DNA of 64,000 nt, taken from contig OY292275.1 of assembly GCA_958496175.1 (NCBI GenBank), positions 14,074,001-14,138,000 on the forward strand. Reading direction: 5' to 3'. Position numbers and translations under genes: made by a program. The notes below the pieces were generated by a model. It searched no databases, had not been told where the DNA came from, and was given only the letters and a program-made list of their open reading frames with translations. Every line of letters begins with the position of its first letter. Positions within the stretch are counted from its first letter, which is position 1. This DNA comes from Sisyra terminalis (lineage: Eukaryota > Arthropoda > Insecta > Neuroptera > Sisyridae). Positions 1 to 11,878 of this stretch are shown here, piece after piece.

Positions 1-545
1 ATTTAAAATGATGAAAAATATCAAAAAGAAACCTTATATTGTTTGAAGGTTGTAATATTGTAAAATATATCAAGATATAGTAAATGTACCAAGTTAGTCT
101 CAGCATATGTGGAGAGCAATTTTTCTTGTCGCTTTTAAACAGTTTCTGAAAAGTGTATACTTTATTGATTTTACCCTCTTAGTCAATATTGTGTCTATCA
201 ACATTTCACAGAAATTGCTATTATAAACGATAGTTCACTCTTAAAAAAAAATGACTAATAAACTTTTTATTAAACTTGTATGAATTTATTTTATAATTGG
301 ATGATTTGTACAGAGGGAACTATTTTCTTGTTCTCATTTTTAAAAAAAAAAAGATTTTATCGTTATATTTTATATGCAACTAAAAAAATTAAAAAGTACA
401 ACCACGCGGGAAACAAAATGCTTCAATATAAGGCTTCCATGTATGATATTAGAATCTCGCTTAATTTTTATATTAATACTCTAAATTTATACATATTTGT
501 AGTGATACTTGGTATCAGTATGAGTTTTAGATTATTAGACTGATA
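1..545. other. AT-rich sequence, no gene seen
   Basis: A/T-dominated sequence with homopolymer runs. The only open frame of note (280-543, 87 codons) has AT-driven composition and no recognisable motif, so I do not call it a gene. No repeat boundaries are visible. Confidence 0.6.
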
Positions 546-559
546 AGATATTAATGTAT

Positions 560-684
560 TTAGATTAATAAGAATATTTTCCAGGCCTTTGTACAGGTGT
601 TTTTGTAACACCTCTATAGGTGCATACTTTGTATGTGCATGCTTATGTATTCTGGTCAAATAAATAAATAAATAAAAATAAATA
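560..684 (+). mobile_element. Possible 3' end of a LINE-type retrotransposon
   Basis: A short stretch of mixed composition leads into a tandem AAAT run (about 658-684). An unstructured 3' UTR followed by a short A-rich microsatellite tail is how many insect non-LTR retrotransposon insertions end. No reverse-transcriptase sequence is visible upstream, so this would be a severely 5'-truncated copy. It could equally be a chance microsatellite; no target-site duplication was found. Confidence 0.3.
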
Positions 685-689
685 TTATT

Positions 690-1336
690 TCTTCGAACTT
701 ACGTATATCAACTTTATAAGTTACCTTTTTTTTTGAACTGTTTTTAACAAAAATGTATTTTTTTTAAAATTGACTGTTTGTTAATTCTTCATTTGTAAAA
801 GACAATTGGCACAGATCGCTTTATTTCTACCGCCCATTACCACCCATACATAATTGAATTTTCCTTAAAGCTTCTTTATCCTTACATTAAATCAGGGTTT
901 CTACTTAATGTGTATTCTCTTGGTATAATACAATTATTTAAAATACTTACTTTTGATTTGGCTTTCAAAATATAAATGTAAGAAATAGCAATTCTAGGAT
1001 AAGCAAAGTATATTTTAGTGTAAATTTTTCAAAAAAGATAATTAAAAATAATTAAGATCGGTAATTTCTACAGTCAATGATGTAGTGCGTTCTATTAAAG
1101 TACCATTTGGACTTTAGAGTTGAAAAGTTCGATTAATTTTTAACCTTTTTCTCTAAATGGTTATATACCTACTTATAAAATTCTTTATTGGTCCATAAAT
1201 GTTTTCCTATTCTACTTTTTTTAAATTTATTATTTAGAAAAGTTTAAAAATTTGAGTTCCCGAGCAGTAGCTCTTTCCCTCCAAAAAAATAAAATTTTTA
1301 AAGTAAAAACTTAAAATAACAAGCTTTCTGCTTAAT
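690..1336. other. AT-rich sequence, no gene seen
   Basis: Unremarkable A/T-rich DNA with homopolymer runs. I see no coding frame, repeat boundary or RNA motif. Confidence 0.6.
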
Positions 1337-1430
1337 TAACCAACTTTGGATAGTGGGGAATAAAGACCAACTTAAAAATAATATTCCACAAATAAGTTGG
1401 TCCTTATTTCCCACTACCCAAAGTTGATTA
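1337..1430. repeat. Inverted repeat, 38-bp arms, about 18-bp loop
   Basis: The left arm (1337-1374) begins TAACCAACTTTGGATAGTGG and the right arm (1393-1430) is its reverse complement apart from three or four mismatches. The loop is A/T-rich. It could be a tiny palindromic MITE relic or a stem-loop. I find no convincing target-site duplication. The open frames at 1397-1675 and 1428-1649 overlap it and are not considered genes. Confidence 0.75.
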
Positions 1431-3639
1431 TTTTATTACAAGGACAAAAATATGACATAGATCATTTCTGCTTATTTTTTTTGTTGGAATCGGGACCCAA
1501 AAAAACCCACCAAGATTTAAAAAAAAAATGTTTAAAACAAAATAAAAATCTTTACAAAATATGCTTAATTCTTTGTGCGTCGACGTTACATTCAGATAAT
1601 AAGCCCCGATATGTTTTATCGCTTCACTTTCACATTCATTGCATTTCAAAAAAAATTAAATCAAACTTCCTTTAAAAACTCTCTTTTACGCGGAAACTTG
1701 CTTATAATAATCCAAAAGAATCTTAAATTTTCTCTTAAAAATTTAATTTAAACTTCTGTCGGAAAAAAAACAAATTACTTTCCGAACAACCCCCTAATTT
1801 AGACACCAATATTTTCTCTATTAACTAATTAACCTACCTTATGTTTGTTTTTCAAAAGCAATCATAAACCAGACTGAGAATTTTTTTTACGGAAACTGTA
1901 TTCTTTCCAAAAATTTTTATGAAACCTGATTTATAGTTTACCCACATATCCACTCATATTACATTTAATTGCTTACGTTGTTTTCACACCTTCGAAAAGC
2001 AGCTGAATAGTACAGTATATAGTTACTTAAGTTACTTAAGTTCCTCAAGTTTTCTTCAACTACATTTTTACTTTCTTCAATCCTTTTTAAATAATTCTTT
2101 AAACTAATCTCGGTTTACCTGTTATTCATCAGTTAAGTTCAAAATCAGATAGGAACTAGTTTAAGTTTGAGTTGATGATTCATTTTTCTGTCAAACTATG
2201 TTCCTACTTATAATTGAAAATCAGACTAATTTGGATCCCGTTACTCTTGTTTTTCATCTTTTCAATTTACTATGTTAAACGTATGCACTTGTGTTGAATC
2301 GACGGTCGATAATTTAATCTTATTTACTATAATCATGAAAGCTATTTCCTCTCTCGTAATTCCCAAATATAGCAAGCAGTGCTAATCGTAACAAGAGGTG
2401 TCCTCAAGAAACCTTATAACCTTATGAAATATTTTTAAAAAATCTTAATATTCATGGTAATGATTTAAGCTGAAAGGCGTTCAAATCCGCACACAAAAAA
2501 TTCAAGAAATCGTGAAAGTAGAACCTCAAATATGACTGTTTGGTTTTTATAGATTTCGATCAGCTTTCAAGTCAGAGATAATAATGGCGTGATAACACGT
2601 CGTCTATTTGGATTTACATAATATATACAAACTACAACCTCTACATTTATCGCCTTGTAAATATTATATTTTCGTAGAAAAGCTCAAAAAGGAAAAAATC
2701 TTAACAATGGCAGCTTACAAATTTTCACAACCATCTTTAGGGTAATACGTTCAAGAAAAGCACCCTACTTTGAAAAAAAATCAAAAAATAGTAAAATGTA
2801 TAATCCTCAAAAATAGTGCAATTACAATTTAGGTTTCGTTTATGGTTAATAAATTTGTTTGATAACTATGCTTGCATTGTGTGTATTTTATCTCTCGTTT
2901 TCTTTTTCCTTTAATCAAGAAAAGTTAAGCGACAAATCTGTAGCGAAAAGCTTTTCCCTGCTATTATATACGTGCTTACTCCCTAATTCAAATAATAACT
3001 TTTTTTAAGAGATTCAATATCAATACTTAAGAATGCAATTGTTGTTCACATTTTTAATTTGTTTTTAACTTCTTTATTTTAAAAGAAATAATATTTTCAA
3101 CAATTAACGTGTAATTAATTTTGAAGAGTGGCACAAGGTTTAATAAATTGTACAAGCTTATAGATGATAAAGATAATAGAACTACTGCGGAAATAAATCG
3201 TAATATGTGTTTTTTTCTTTCGTTTTTTCCACCTTTCCGTGTTCACATCTAAATCTAAAGTATTAATCTTTGAACTCATTCCACTTTTTATTGGTATTCA
3301 GTTTTCATTAACCATGATTACGGGTAATTTATCCAATCAATCAACAAGTAGTTATATACTCACAATTAAAAGTGTTGTACTTCCGTACAAAGAAAGACCT
3401 AAATGAATAGTTGAAATATTATAAATCTACTCAATTCTTTTACATTTAGATCGAACAAATATCAAAATAACTACTATATACAATATCAATATATACTATA
3501 TCAAAATAGCTCTTTAACTACTAAGGTCTTAAGTGACTCTAGGGTGAATTAAAATCTGGAATCCAGAAACTCTTTTTCAATATTTTAATTTTATTATAGT
3601 GATAATAAATAAATACCATAATAAAGAAAAGTATAAGTA
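1431..3639. other. AT-rich sequence, no gene seen
   Basis: About 2.2 kb of A/T-rich DNA. A 12-bp unit is repeated twice near 2025-2050 (GTTACTTAA blocks). Otherwise no reading frame, RNA or element boundary can be supported. Confidence 0.55.
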
Positions 3640-3643
3640 TTAA

Positions 3644-4441
3644 ATTCACCAAATTGGGATTTTGAAAAAAAAAATATTGATTTTTTTCATGTATTTTAAA
3701 ACTTTATTATTAATAATATTGATATTTAATGCAAAAAACTTAAAAAAAAATTTTCAATTAATTATAAACGATTAAAAATTGATAAAATTTAAAAAAAAAT
3801 CACGTGACTATAAACGCGCCATGAGTGGTCACCATAGTTGTGACGTCATAATGTTATAGCTATTTAATAACAGTACAGCGTTTACAGCTATTACACGTGA
3901 CTAGACAATAATATTGAAAATTTATTGCTAAAAAACGAGTCGTTAGTTGATTCCAATTAGCTATGTGTGATAAAGGATTTATAAAGGCAAAGTCTGATAA
4001 TATAAGTGCACTGCTTGAAACCATTTATTTCGACCTTTGCCATCTTGGGGAACATTTAAAAACATTTTGTTAGGAGTTGTTTTTGTAGTATTCGTACATA
4101 ATGGTACAAAACAAGAACGATAACTTTTGAGGCTCGACATTTTCAATATAAATTTCAATATTTAACTATCACAACAGAATAAAATCCATCAAAACACTGT
4201 ACTTATTATTTCTGTATCAACTGCAATGAGTGACAACTTACATTACGACGTCACACGCGCTCGGGTTTGTTCGGGAGCTGTCGGCGTGTTTTTGGTACTA
4301 GATTCAAAAATTAATTTTTATTTTGAAATAACTTTTAAATTATTGCGAAAAAAAAAACAAAAAATAGTTTTGCTATAAAACTTATATATGATCTTTCCAT
4401 TGATCACAAAAAAAAATTTCACAAACCCAATTGAGTTGATC
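3644..4441. mobile_element. Candidate palindromic MITE flanked by TTAA
   Basis: The ends resemble each other in inverted orientation: ATTCACCAAATTGGG on the left and, read inward from the right, ATCAACTCAATTGGG (11 of 15 match). TTAA sits directly outside both (3640-3643 and 4442-4445), as for piggyBac-type insertions. Inside, GTGACGTCATAATGT (about 3839-3853) recurs inverted with one change near 4235-4249. That interior is G+C-richer and includes a perfect TGACGTCA (3841-3848), a CREB/ATF-type octamer. TTAA is common in such A/T-rich DNA, so the boundaries are tentative. Confidence 0.4.
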
Positions 4442-4445
4442 TTAA

Positions 4446-6744
4446 TTTGTTAACTATTTAAATTATTCAACTTAATACGTTCTGTTTTAATAATTATTAT
4501 AATGAAAATCATATGGAAACATACGTAACTATGTCTCTAATCTATAAATATAATCTATAGTAACATGGCTTTTCTTACAGTTAGGCACATGCATTGTACA
4601 TGTGTCTTAATTAAATTGAAAATTTCAAAAAGCCACTTTGTTTATAATAGAAACCATACTATTGAATTTCCGCAAATTTGAAAATAAGCATGTGAAGGAA
4701 TTGGGATAAAGCCAAAAAAAATCCCATATTTTCTCTAAATCGGTTTTATAATCAAAATTAAATTGGAAAGTTAATGAATTTTTAGTTTTTATATACTAGA
4801 TACACTTTCAAAAGGGGCTGACTCTATTCTTCGCTAAAACAGTGTAACTGATAACTTACATAAATTAATTAGTGAACTCTGAAATTACAACAAAAGTTTC
4901 CATTCAATTATCTTAAATTAACCGTCTCAGTCTTACGTCTTCAATAAATATATTTCGCCTTCTTCATTCTACCTAACACAAACATATCATCCCCCTTACG
5001 TAAACATATATTTATTCACCCTTATATCTGAAGATCTATTAAAACATATAGTAAATATAAAAACCGGGAAAATAGGAAGACTAGATACAATAAATACAAT
5101 CTAATGTACAAGAAAAGTTTAATTAACTCATTAAGTTCAATATTTGAAGTTTGAACAAATGCATGTTAAGGTATTTTCTCCATTTACCCTCATTTGGGGA
5201 TTGTATATAGCAACACTTTTTCACCTCTCAAATGTCTATAGTAGATTTCTGGGTTTATTTAAATAAATCAATTCGTTTACTTAGTTTTGTTTTTCTTTTA
5301 AAAATTAACTAGGCACTATACATAAGTAAGCAAATTATTTTTTTTTGCCTGGAAAAATTGAATTAGGTGAGTGATTTTCTGGATGAAAACGAGATGGGGA
5401 GGCCGTACGTGAATTTTACTCGTTTTTTATGATCAAAGTTATTTTATGCCCATGTACTATACACGAGGTATTTTTTTTTCGCTCACTACATAAAATTTTT
5501 ATGACCCTCAAACAAAATGAAAAAGCTCCATCTAAAAAGCCTGAAAATCAACTAGAAGTAAAAGAGTTTAGCTCTATCAATTCATTTAAATCTCTTTCGT
5601 AGCCTATAATCAAAATTAAAAAAAAACAACAACAATGGCGTGTGAACTCACGTATGCCTTGGAGTAGTTATACTTTCTCGGTACAGTATGAAGAAAGCTT
5701 TTATTAAGCACGCAAATAATTAATGGAAAGAAACTAATTGAAAGATTTCGGAATTATTATAATGAAGAATTAGAATTTCTAAAATCAAGCAAATTTTTGA
5801 AAAATATCAAATAACCAATTAATTTAATTAGAAAGGCGAGAAATAATTATCATTTAATAGTTTGAAAATTGTAGCTGGTGTTTTACGGCGCTGTTTCGTA
5901 TTGTACGTAATAAATACCGGGTTTAACGACAAAATTTGATGTTCAAGAATTTTATCAATACTTTTATTTACTCTTTTCTTTAGTGCACTGATTCCAAAAC
6001 TGACGAAAAAACTATGTTAGCATAGTGGGGCGTCCAAATAACAATTTAACAACACAAGTATGGTTACAAACCTACTGTTCGCTTAGTGGTCTGTGACCGC
6101 TCCAAAAGTAGTAGGTAGTGGGTTATGGGTAGTGGGTCCTCGTATCGTGCAAATTTTCAATATTTCTCCATAACGGATTGAATTGACCCTAGAGTCGCTA
6201 ATGGACCTTAGTGGTTATAAAGCGACGGCAAATAACTACTTAAAAAAGTATGGTTCTACTAGTTTTAGGGTTAAGATTTCTGATAGAGGGTCGAAAAACA
6301 ATAGTAGGGTACTCTAGGATGTTCGAGCTAGAAACAAGGCTGAGGACTTACGCGAATGCCAGAGTAAGTACACCAAACTGTAATTACTGCTTAGTGATTC
6401 ATTTAGGGCGTGTTAAGGGGTTTCTCCTGTATGATGGGCTTATAAATTAATTTTTTTGCAAAAATTACTTTCTTATCAGGTCTAAAATATGCTGGTAAAG
6501 TGATTTTTTTTAAATTTGAAGTCGTTTTAAAAATAGAAATGTGGTTTTTATGTTAACCTTACTTGAAACCTTAAACAAACCTGTCCCTATGTCATAGGCT
6601 CTCCCAACCCAACAAAAGCACCGAATTTATGTAAAAAAAATATTTGTTTAACTAAGCAAGCGTTTTATTGCAAAATAAAGAAAAATAATCCCAATTAAAC
6701 GTGGATTACAATATAAGAAAAATGACCACCACGAAACCTCAGCA
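4446..6744. other. AT-rich sequence, no gene seen
   Basis: A/T-rich DNA. A patch at 6080-6140 is rich in GTAGTGGG-like words, and a 66-codon frame lies at 6250-6450; neither resembles a known domain. No element ends were identified, apart from the transposase relic that starts beyond 6744. Confidence 0.5.
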
Positions 6745-7205
6745 CAGGGTTATTTTTTGTTGAAATTTTCAATAACGTTTTCCCATAAATGTGGCTGTAT
6801 TTCACCAAATACGCGTCGTATTTTCTCTTTAAGATGTTCAGCTGTTTCAATCTTAATTGCATGCACTTTTTTCTTTACAAAGTTCCAATGAAAAAAAATC
6901 CATTGCACGATCTTGATGGCCAATGTTGATCGCCAAACCGAGAACTGACACCGATTGGAAATTTGGACTGCAGTAATACCTACCATTGTTTCGTATGCTA
7001 TGTGGCAGATCGCACCATCTTGTTGGAAAAACATTTCTTCCGTAATGATTAAATCCAATTTGGATCACAAAAACTCCGTTTACATGCCGAATAGAAGTTT
7101 CTGGATTCTTTGCCAGAGATTCCCTTACTATGGCAATATTTTCGAGGCATCAAAAAGGACGACGACGAACAATGATCTTCTGATCCATCAAGGTAAATTT
7201 GGTCT
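6745..7205 (-). pseudogene. Decayed mariner-like (DDE) transposase relic
   Basis: Read on the minus strand this holds pieces of a Tc1/mariner-superfamily transposase, the enzyme that cuts and inserts its element. At about 7200-7075 one frame gives ENIAIVRESLAKNPETSIR, matching the conserved linker after the N-terminal helix-turn-helix. It then jumps straight into FFQQDGAICHIAYETM (about 7030-6985), the second catalytic-aspartate motif (QQDGA). Next come a WPSRS remnant, a DFF-like block and FVKKKVHA, then a C-terminal LKEKIRR...ENVIENF segment ending near 6750. The pieces lie in different frames, and most of the region before QQDGA is deleted. The copy is dead. Terminal repeats were not recognised. 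The family call is firm; the subfamily is not. Confidence 0.8.
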
Positions 7206-9479
7206 CAAATTTTGTAATTAAACACTATTGATTAATTTTTCAGATTATTCCAACCGAAAATTTGACGTTATTACTAAATAAATACGTTATAAATACGACG
7301 TAATAAATAAAAGCAAATAATTAAAAATTCCAAGTATTATCTTTTCATTGGTCTTCAAAAAAAAGGACCCAAAAATGGTTAAGAAACAGGCCTTAAGACG
7401 GGATACCTCCTTCAAATAATTGCTCTTATATATATGATTGTTTTTGTTAAAGAATTGTTTACGTTGTCTTGAGAATACAAATAAAAAGAAGAAACCAAAT
7501 AATATTATTATAAATATACTATAAGAAAATGATTAGAATCGAAAATATGAAAGTTTTTCGATGCTACAATTGAAATGGTAGATTTTATAAAAAAATCATT
7601 TAATCAAAAAATACCCTTTTCCAGGCCTGAAAAAAATAATTTGTAAGAAAAAAAAACAATTTTTCTGATACTGTATTAAACCAAGGTACCAAAATCTCCG
7701 GAAAACTCATCAAAACGGGTAATAATAACTTAAGCAAGCGGCTTTTGATTATTTACATGTAACTTTGAATTTTACGAATTTTGAACTTACGTAGTATATG
7801 TAATTCCCTGCGTACACTATATAAAAGAGCGATATATATTATTGATTTTTTGTTGGATATTTTTAGCAATATATAATGACCAAATTCATTCTATTAATAC
7901 TTGTTAAACAGTTTTGAGCATTGACAAGTCCCTTTCCCCTCTTATGAAAACAAATCAAGTTCATTATATCACTATAGTACGCTTAGTATGGCTTAGTACG
8001 CTATTCGATTATTAGTATATTATTTGATTTCTATTCCAAAATACTCTTCAATTTGTCAAATCGTTTTGATGATTAAATGCGTTAAGAGAATTGACGAAAT
8101 TTATGCTAGAACGAATTGAAATTCAATAAATCGTTCAATATATCGTCTACACATTACTCTTCTTCGGAACAAATGTTTAAAAAGTAAAATGTGTGGATGA
8201 GAAAATTTTCCAAATAACAATTAAACAGAAAACATAAAATTGAAACACAGGCCTGAGAATTCATTCTCCTGTTTTTGTAATAGCATGCCTAAAGAAGCAT
8301 AATGTTAAAAATTTAAACAACGTTGATTTTGGGATAAATTATTTTTCCTTGCGTTATTTTTATACAGCTAAGGCTTTGTTTCACTAAACAGGTAGTGGAG
8401 TGTTTATTTTGATTTAGGAAAAATAAACGATTTTATTATACAAACTGTAGCTGTTGTTTCTCTTTTGCCTTCAAATTGCTCTTATTCATCCCTAAAGGAG
8501 AAAATTGTCTCGGATTTGAAAGATAAATTTCAAGTCGCGAATTAAAACTGCAATAAACTAGAAACGCGCGCTACGAAAACGCTACGTGCCTGTGCTGTAA
8601 CAGCTTAAACCTCAAGTGAGCTATTTGAACTGTTCACTCTTTAAAGACCCCCAACTCTTTCGCCTCCCGAAACCCTATCACGAAGTGTAAACAGAACCTC
8701 CAATAGCTTGCGATTCGATTGCAATTGAAAGCGATAAATTTTTAATAACAAATATAAATTAATTCGTTTTCAATCGGGAGAAATACGAGAGACAAACATA
8801 TTGTTTACATAGCGTATTTGCCAATTTCCATTTAAAAGCTACAACGAAACAACGGAATAACATGTGTCTGATTTTTTTTTCTGTCGAAAAGTTCAATTCA
8901 AATTAACTAGACTATGCCTTTTAATAAATATTAATATGAACTGTAATTTACTCGCTTTTCATAAAGTTAAATTATAATATCCCCAGTTGCCACCCTCTCT
9001 TTTGCACCCCAATCGCCTTCGACTGGCAGCAGTCGTCGTGTGACGCCTCACCATCTCGACACGTGAGTGTAAATTTCTCACCTCATTTTGCAAACTATAA
9101 AATACTTTGAAAAGGAGTTTCAACACAACGACGTCGACGTGAGCTAAACGTGGCTACGACTATGAATCGACGAAAGGAGCAACTCTCCACGTCATCCCCT
9201 AGAACCGAAACAACCACCTGAACGAATGTTAAATTACGCGAACTAGTGGTTTTCAGGATAAACTTTTAAGTAGAATCGAAAATTATATTCCAGATACTAA
9301 CGTTAGAAAACCCAATTGTGAGTTTCCTTTCATAGATGAGAACGTACTTTTTATATTATTCAAATACGGAAAAACTTTGTAAAAATATTTTTGTCCTGTT
9401 TTTTTTTTTACAAATGTTTTATTGCAAAAAAATTACTATGGTATTTTCAAAGTCTAGTAATTTTTTTAAAAACATATTC
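7206..9479. other. AT-rich sequence with a G+C-richer island at 8985-9240
   Basis: Mostly A/T-rich DNA with no gene. From about 8985 to 9240 the composition changes: cytosine-rich runs and many CG dinucleotides, including CGACGTCGACG and GTCGTCGTGTGACG. There is no long open frame there and no repeat signature. The island could be a regulatory element or an old unrelated insertion. I cannot distinguish these. Confidence 0.45.
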
Positions 9480-10089
9480 GGTATAAGCTTGGATCAGGAA
9501 CGTCGAAATTAGAGAACTGTTTTCTAATGGTTTTGATATTATTCCTGTACGTATTGTTCACTCGAATGCAATTTGTACGTAAATTTTGACATATCAGAAA
9601 TGAAGTAGCGACTGTTATTTTCAAATATGTATTTGTATTATATTATGTAAAGTCTGTAAAATTAAATTTTCTAAATAAAGTTTACTTTGACTCAAGTCCA
9701 TTTCAGCACACCCACAATTTTGCAACGTTGCATTTTCGACTTTGTTTTAATTTAATTCGCGATTAAATCGATCCATAATAAAAATTTAGCCACAATAGAG
9801 AGAATTATACCATATTAGAATTGAATTAACAAAAATATCGCGAATCAAATTAAAAACAAAATCGAAAATGCAATGTTGGCAGATTGTGGGTGTGCTAAAA
9901 TGGACTTGAGGCGAAAATTTAATTTTACATATTATAATATAAATACATATTTGAAAATAACCGTCACTTTGTCATTTCTGGCATGTCAAAGTTTACGTAA
10001 AAATTGCATTCGAGTGAACAATACGTACCCATTCGGAATAGTTCTCTTCAGTTTTGAAAATCTCGACGTTCCTGATCCAAGCTTATACC
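9480..10089. mobile_element. 610-bp palindromic MITE with 8-bp TSD
   Basis: The element is almost all inverted repeat. The left arm (about 9480-9765) starts GGTATAAGCTTGGATCAGG and the right arm (about 9837-10089) ends with its exact complement; the outer 27 bp are perfect and the rest imperfect, with indels. A loop of roughly 70 bp separates them. ACATATTC occurs directly outside each end (9472-9479 and 10090-10097), an 8-bp target-site duplication. Eight-bp duplications fit hAT or P superfamilies, but the termini do not show the usual CA start of hAT, so the superfamily is open. The 81-codon frame at 9873-10118 lies in the right arm and runs past the element end; it is a chance frame. Confidence 0.88.
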
Positions 10090-10097
10090 ACATATTC

Positions 10098-10468
10098 TTC
10101 AAAATTGTACCCCAATAAATGCAAGTTATTATGGCTTGAACTTTTATACATTCTCTAATCATTGAGAAGTCAAAATTATGATTTCGTTAGAATTTTTATG
10201 CCACCTACCATTTACCTTTAAGAGGTATATCCCTATAGTATCGGGATAGTTTCTAAATTGCTTAATCAACTATCAATCCTTCTTCTGCTTTTTACCCAGA
10301 ATCAATATTTAGGCCTGTCGTTGACACTTATTGTACCAAGTGGATGTCAAATTGATATTTATATAGGTTCAAAACCCAACATAAACATAAATCACACTTT
10401 TGGCTTTCGTTTGTCGTTTAACTAATATTATTCTTGGATTTCTTTCTACATAGCAAATGTCATGATTA
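10098..10468. other. Short gene-free interval between two elements
   Basis: Ordinary A/T-rich DNA between the palindromic MITE and the next element. Nothing recognised. Confidence 0.6.
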
Positions 10469-10479
10469 AACGAGTAAAT

Positions 10480-10777
10480 AAGAAGACAATTCAGGTTATT
10501 TAAGATCTTTTTGTTTTTTATTTTTTATTTAATATTTTTATTATTCAATTAGCTACGTTTCGTTACTAATCGTAACTTCCTCAGGCTTCTTGATTCACAA
10601 AAATAAAATATTTTTTTTAAAAAAAAAATATTTTTAAAAAATTAGTAATGAAACGTAGGTAGCTAATTGAATAATAAAAATATTAAATGAAAAATAAAAA
10701 ACAAAAAGATCTTAAATAACCTGAATTGTCTTCTTATTTAAAAAATATAAAAGTTGAGATCTGAATTTTATCATCTA
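10480..10777 (+). mobile_element. Palindromic hammerhead-bearing short retroelement, copy 1
   Basis: Two inverted arms begin and end with AGAAGACAATTCAGGTTATT and its complement. They are followed by an unpaired tail (about 10740-10777) containing GAGATCTGAATTTTATCATC. The sequence TAAACGAGTAA flanks the element exactly (10469-10479 and 10778-10788), an 11-bp target-site duplication. The left arm carries a complete hammerhead core on the minus strand; the right arm keeps only the GAAACGTA half, since a deletion or poly(A) growth removed the rest. Arms and tail match the element at 47050-47345. No coding capacity. Duplication length and hammerhead suggest a non-autonomous element moved by a Penelope-like retroelement; that link is inference. 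Confidence 0.85.
10551..10587 (-). ncRNA. Hammerhead-type self-cleaving ribozyme motif
   Basis: Read on the minus strand: helix I strand AGC, core CTGAGGA (complement of 10578-10584), one extra A, helix II GTTAC-GATTA-GTAAC, then GAAACGTA and helix I strand GCT. The consensus CUGANGA tolerates any base at the fifth position, so the core is intact. Helix III is only ACGU. The unpaired A before helix II may lower activity. Located in the left arm of copy 1. Confidence 0.7.
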
Positions 10778-10788
10778 TAAACGAGTAA

Positions 10789-11876
10789 TTTTTTTTTTTT
10801 TGAGTATGATTACTTTGCTCAATAAATAATACTACTCCAAAATAACAATTACTATTCTAATACTACTACAGAACTCAATAAACAATAAGTTGAAAATTAT
10901 TGCAAGGTATTACTAATGAAAAGACTGTCGGGTTTTGGTTTCTAGATTTCATTATAAGTAAGGATCAAAAAATTAGTACGAAATTCAGCGACCGACAAAG
11001 ACTCATGATTGGGTAACTTAAAGAAAACTAATAGATACTTTTTAAAAAATAAGAGCCAACTAATAAGATTAATTGCTAAAGAAGAAGGATAAAAGAAAGG
11101 TTAAAAATTAATGAGAACCACAAATTATATTTTCAAGTTTATATAATATTAAAACTTACTAGTTAACACATAAAGTCCTAAAAAAATACGAAATTTTTTT
11201 GGGAAGTCGATGTACTATCAAAGTCATCAAATACGCTGACGATTAAGTGATGCTTGCGAAAATAAAAGTCAAACTACAGATACGGACTACCGTCAATACT
11301 GTATCGGTAGGGAAATTCAATGTATCAATAGTATGGAAATGTATTTAGTAAAAAAGGGATGTTATTTTGTACATTATAAATCCTACATTGCGTTACACAC
11401 TGATACGTTCTCTTCAATTTTATTTATATGAATGTATGTGTATAGAAAAGCGGTAATTATATTTTGTGTTTAACGATCTTGTGATTAAGAAATTTGAAAT
11501 TTTGATTGTTGAATAGACAAATTTGGTTCCCGTTTTTCACCATTTTCACCAATATGGTTCAATAAATTGGTTAACATAAAATTTCAACAAAATAGGTTCG
11601 ATGATTTAGCAGGAGTTCAGCCCTGTACACATGCACAAAAAAATTATATTTATAAAAATATATTCATCTAGATACCAAGGCCTCTCCTAAAATGAGATAC
11701 TAAAATGTATAGGGCATTAAATGTTCTGACAAAAATGGATCGAATTTAGCAAGAAGTTCCACGGTTCCAAAACAATTACCATTATAAGGATCCTCAATTT
11801 ATTCTGAAACGCCAGTCCTCTATTAACCAGTGATTTAATAATTTAGAAATATGATGGGATAAAGTGAAAAGTAAAT
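10789..11876. other. AT-rich sequence, no gene seen
   Basis: A/T-rich DNA with no reading frame, element end or RNA motif that I can support. Confidence 0.55.
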
Positions 11877-11878
11877 TA

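Noticed and set aside
6853..7221. Two further open frames overlapping the mariner-like relic
   Set aside because: Other-frame or opposite-strand readings of the same decayed transposase.
9873..10118. 81-codon frame
   Set aside because: Lies in the right arm of the 610-bp palindromic element and runs past its end into the target duplication.
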